Shown here piece by piece: positions 42,083-42,262 of a stretch of DNA of 42,262 nt. Position 1 is the first letter of the stretch. The number at the start of each line of letters is the position of its first letter. A program made the translations under genes and the position numbers. The DNA is from Proteocatella sp041738345 (lineage in GTDB: Bacteria; Bacillota; Clostridia; Peptostreptococcales; Filifactoraceae), in the NCBI GenBank assembly GCA_041738345.1, contig JBGSPX010000056.1:1-42262 (forward strand), read 5' to 3'. The notes beneath the pieces were generated by a model. It did no database searches. It saw nothing but the letters and a program-made list of their open reading frames with translations, and had not been told where the DNA came from.

Positions 42083-42262
42083 GTGCAAGCGGTGCGGACT
42101 CGGTGTTAATTGCTTTTAACTCCTAAAGCCTTACTACCACAGCGGAGCTGGAAACGGCAAACGTAACGGTGCGAAAGCAGAAAAAACAGTAAGGATGGCA
42201 TATGCTGAAACAAAATCCAATTAGGTCTTATGAATGGATAATCGTGACACTTAAGATACGTT
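42083..42262 (+). mobile_element. 5' part of a probable group II intron, cut by the window end
   Basis: Starting with GTGCAAGC at 42083 (or GTGCGGAC at 42092) the sequence shows GGTGTTAATTGC, TTACTACCACAGCGG, CTGGAAACGGCAAACGTAAC and GGTGCGAAAGCAG, a pattern like domain I of bacterial group II introns (compare GGTGTTAA and CCTAACCGAAAAGCGAAAGC in the L. lactis LtrB intron). GC content rises against the neighbours and no ORF is present. It begins about 20-30 bp after the isomerase stop. The intron protein, domain V and 3' end lie outside the window, and the exact 5' boundary is uncertain. Confidence 0.6.

Noticed and set aside
1..42262. tRNA or rRNA genes
   Set aside because: No cloverleaf with TTCGANNC-type arms or rRNA signature was seen on either strand.

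Overview
This is an AT-rich stretch of chromosome from a low-GC Gram-positive anaerobe, most likely a member of the Clostridia. The signs are Clostridia-like ribosome-binding sites (AGGAGG type), frequent TTG/GTG starts, a CIRCE operator, lipoproteins with short lipoboxes, YesM/YesN-type sensing, and dense Rho-independent terminators. Peptostreptococcaceae-like relatives are a plausible guess, but the sequence does not prove a genus.

Layout. An intact IS3-family element (1-1877) lies at the left edge, just downstream of a small DtxR/MntR-type regulator with its own palindromic operator. Next is a thiamine-precursor salvage operon under a TPP riboswitch and attenuator: tenA, then an ATPase, permease and binding protein resembling ThiZ/ThiX/ThiY. 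A redox cluster follows (flavin reductase-like protein, HxlR regulator, divergent PPOX-family protein), then small housekeeping or unknown genes (metallophosphoesterase, DUF2703 protein, zinc ribbon).

The most notable region is 9.69-13.99 kb. Two different reverse transcriptases are divergently arranged around a 193-bp spacer that seems to encode a structured RNA. The pair matches the known antiphage DRT type 3 (UG8-like Drt3b of 642 aa, UG3-like Drt3a of 439 aa). The spacer RNA is closed by a long-range stem, has GAAA-loop hairpins and exposes an ACACAAC tract. A second long-range stem lies in the 860-bp gene-free tract behind the smaller RT.

From 14 to 27.2 kb come an ElaA-like acetyltransferase, a YdjM-like membrane protein, a DacF-type D,D-carboxypeptidase, a two-component pair apparently damaged by a deletion, a secreted 10-residue-repeat protein, a Cache-PAS histidine kinase, a solitary IS200/IS605-like end, a small membrane protein, a decayed LytTR operon, a chemoreceptor, a rhodanese lacking its catalytic Cys, htpG under a CIRCE element, and a Nudix hydrolase.

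From 27.3 to 33.6 kb is a potassium/osmotic-stress block: a membrane-anchored betaine-type binding protein, a short KdpD-like kinase with KdpE-like regulator, a TPR protein, two separate TrkA-type RCK proteins and a TrkH/KtrB-type channel. From 33.6 to 42.06 kb is a sugar module: an RbsA/RbsC/RbsB-like ABC transporter, an ABC-like protein that has lost its nucleotide-binding motifs in both halves, a YesM kinase with almost no sensor domain, a YesN regulator and a D-lyxose isomerase-like protein. Both the transporter operon and the isomerase carry the same 21-bp-spaced C-run repeats exactly 23 bp before a TATACT box, which suggests one YesN regulon. The window ends inside the 5' part of a probable group II intron.
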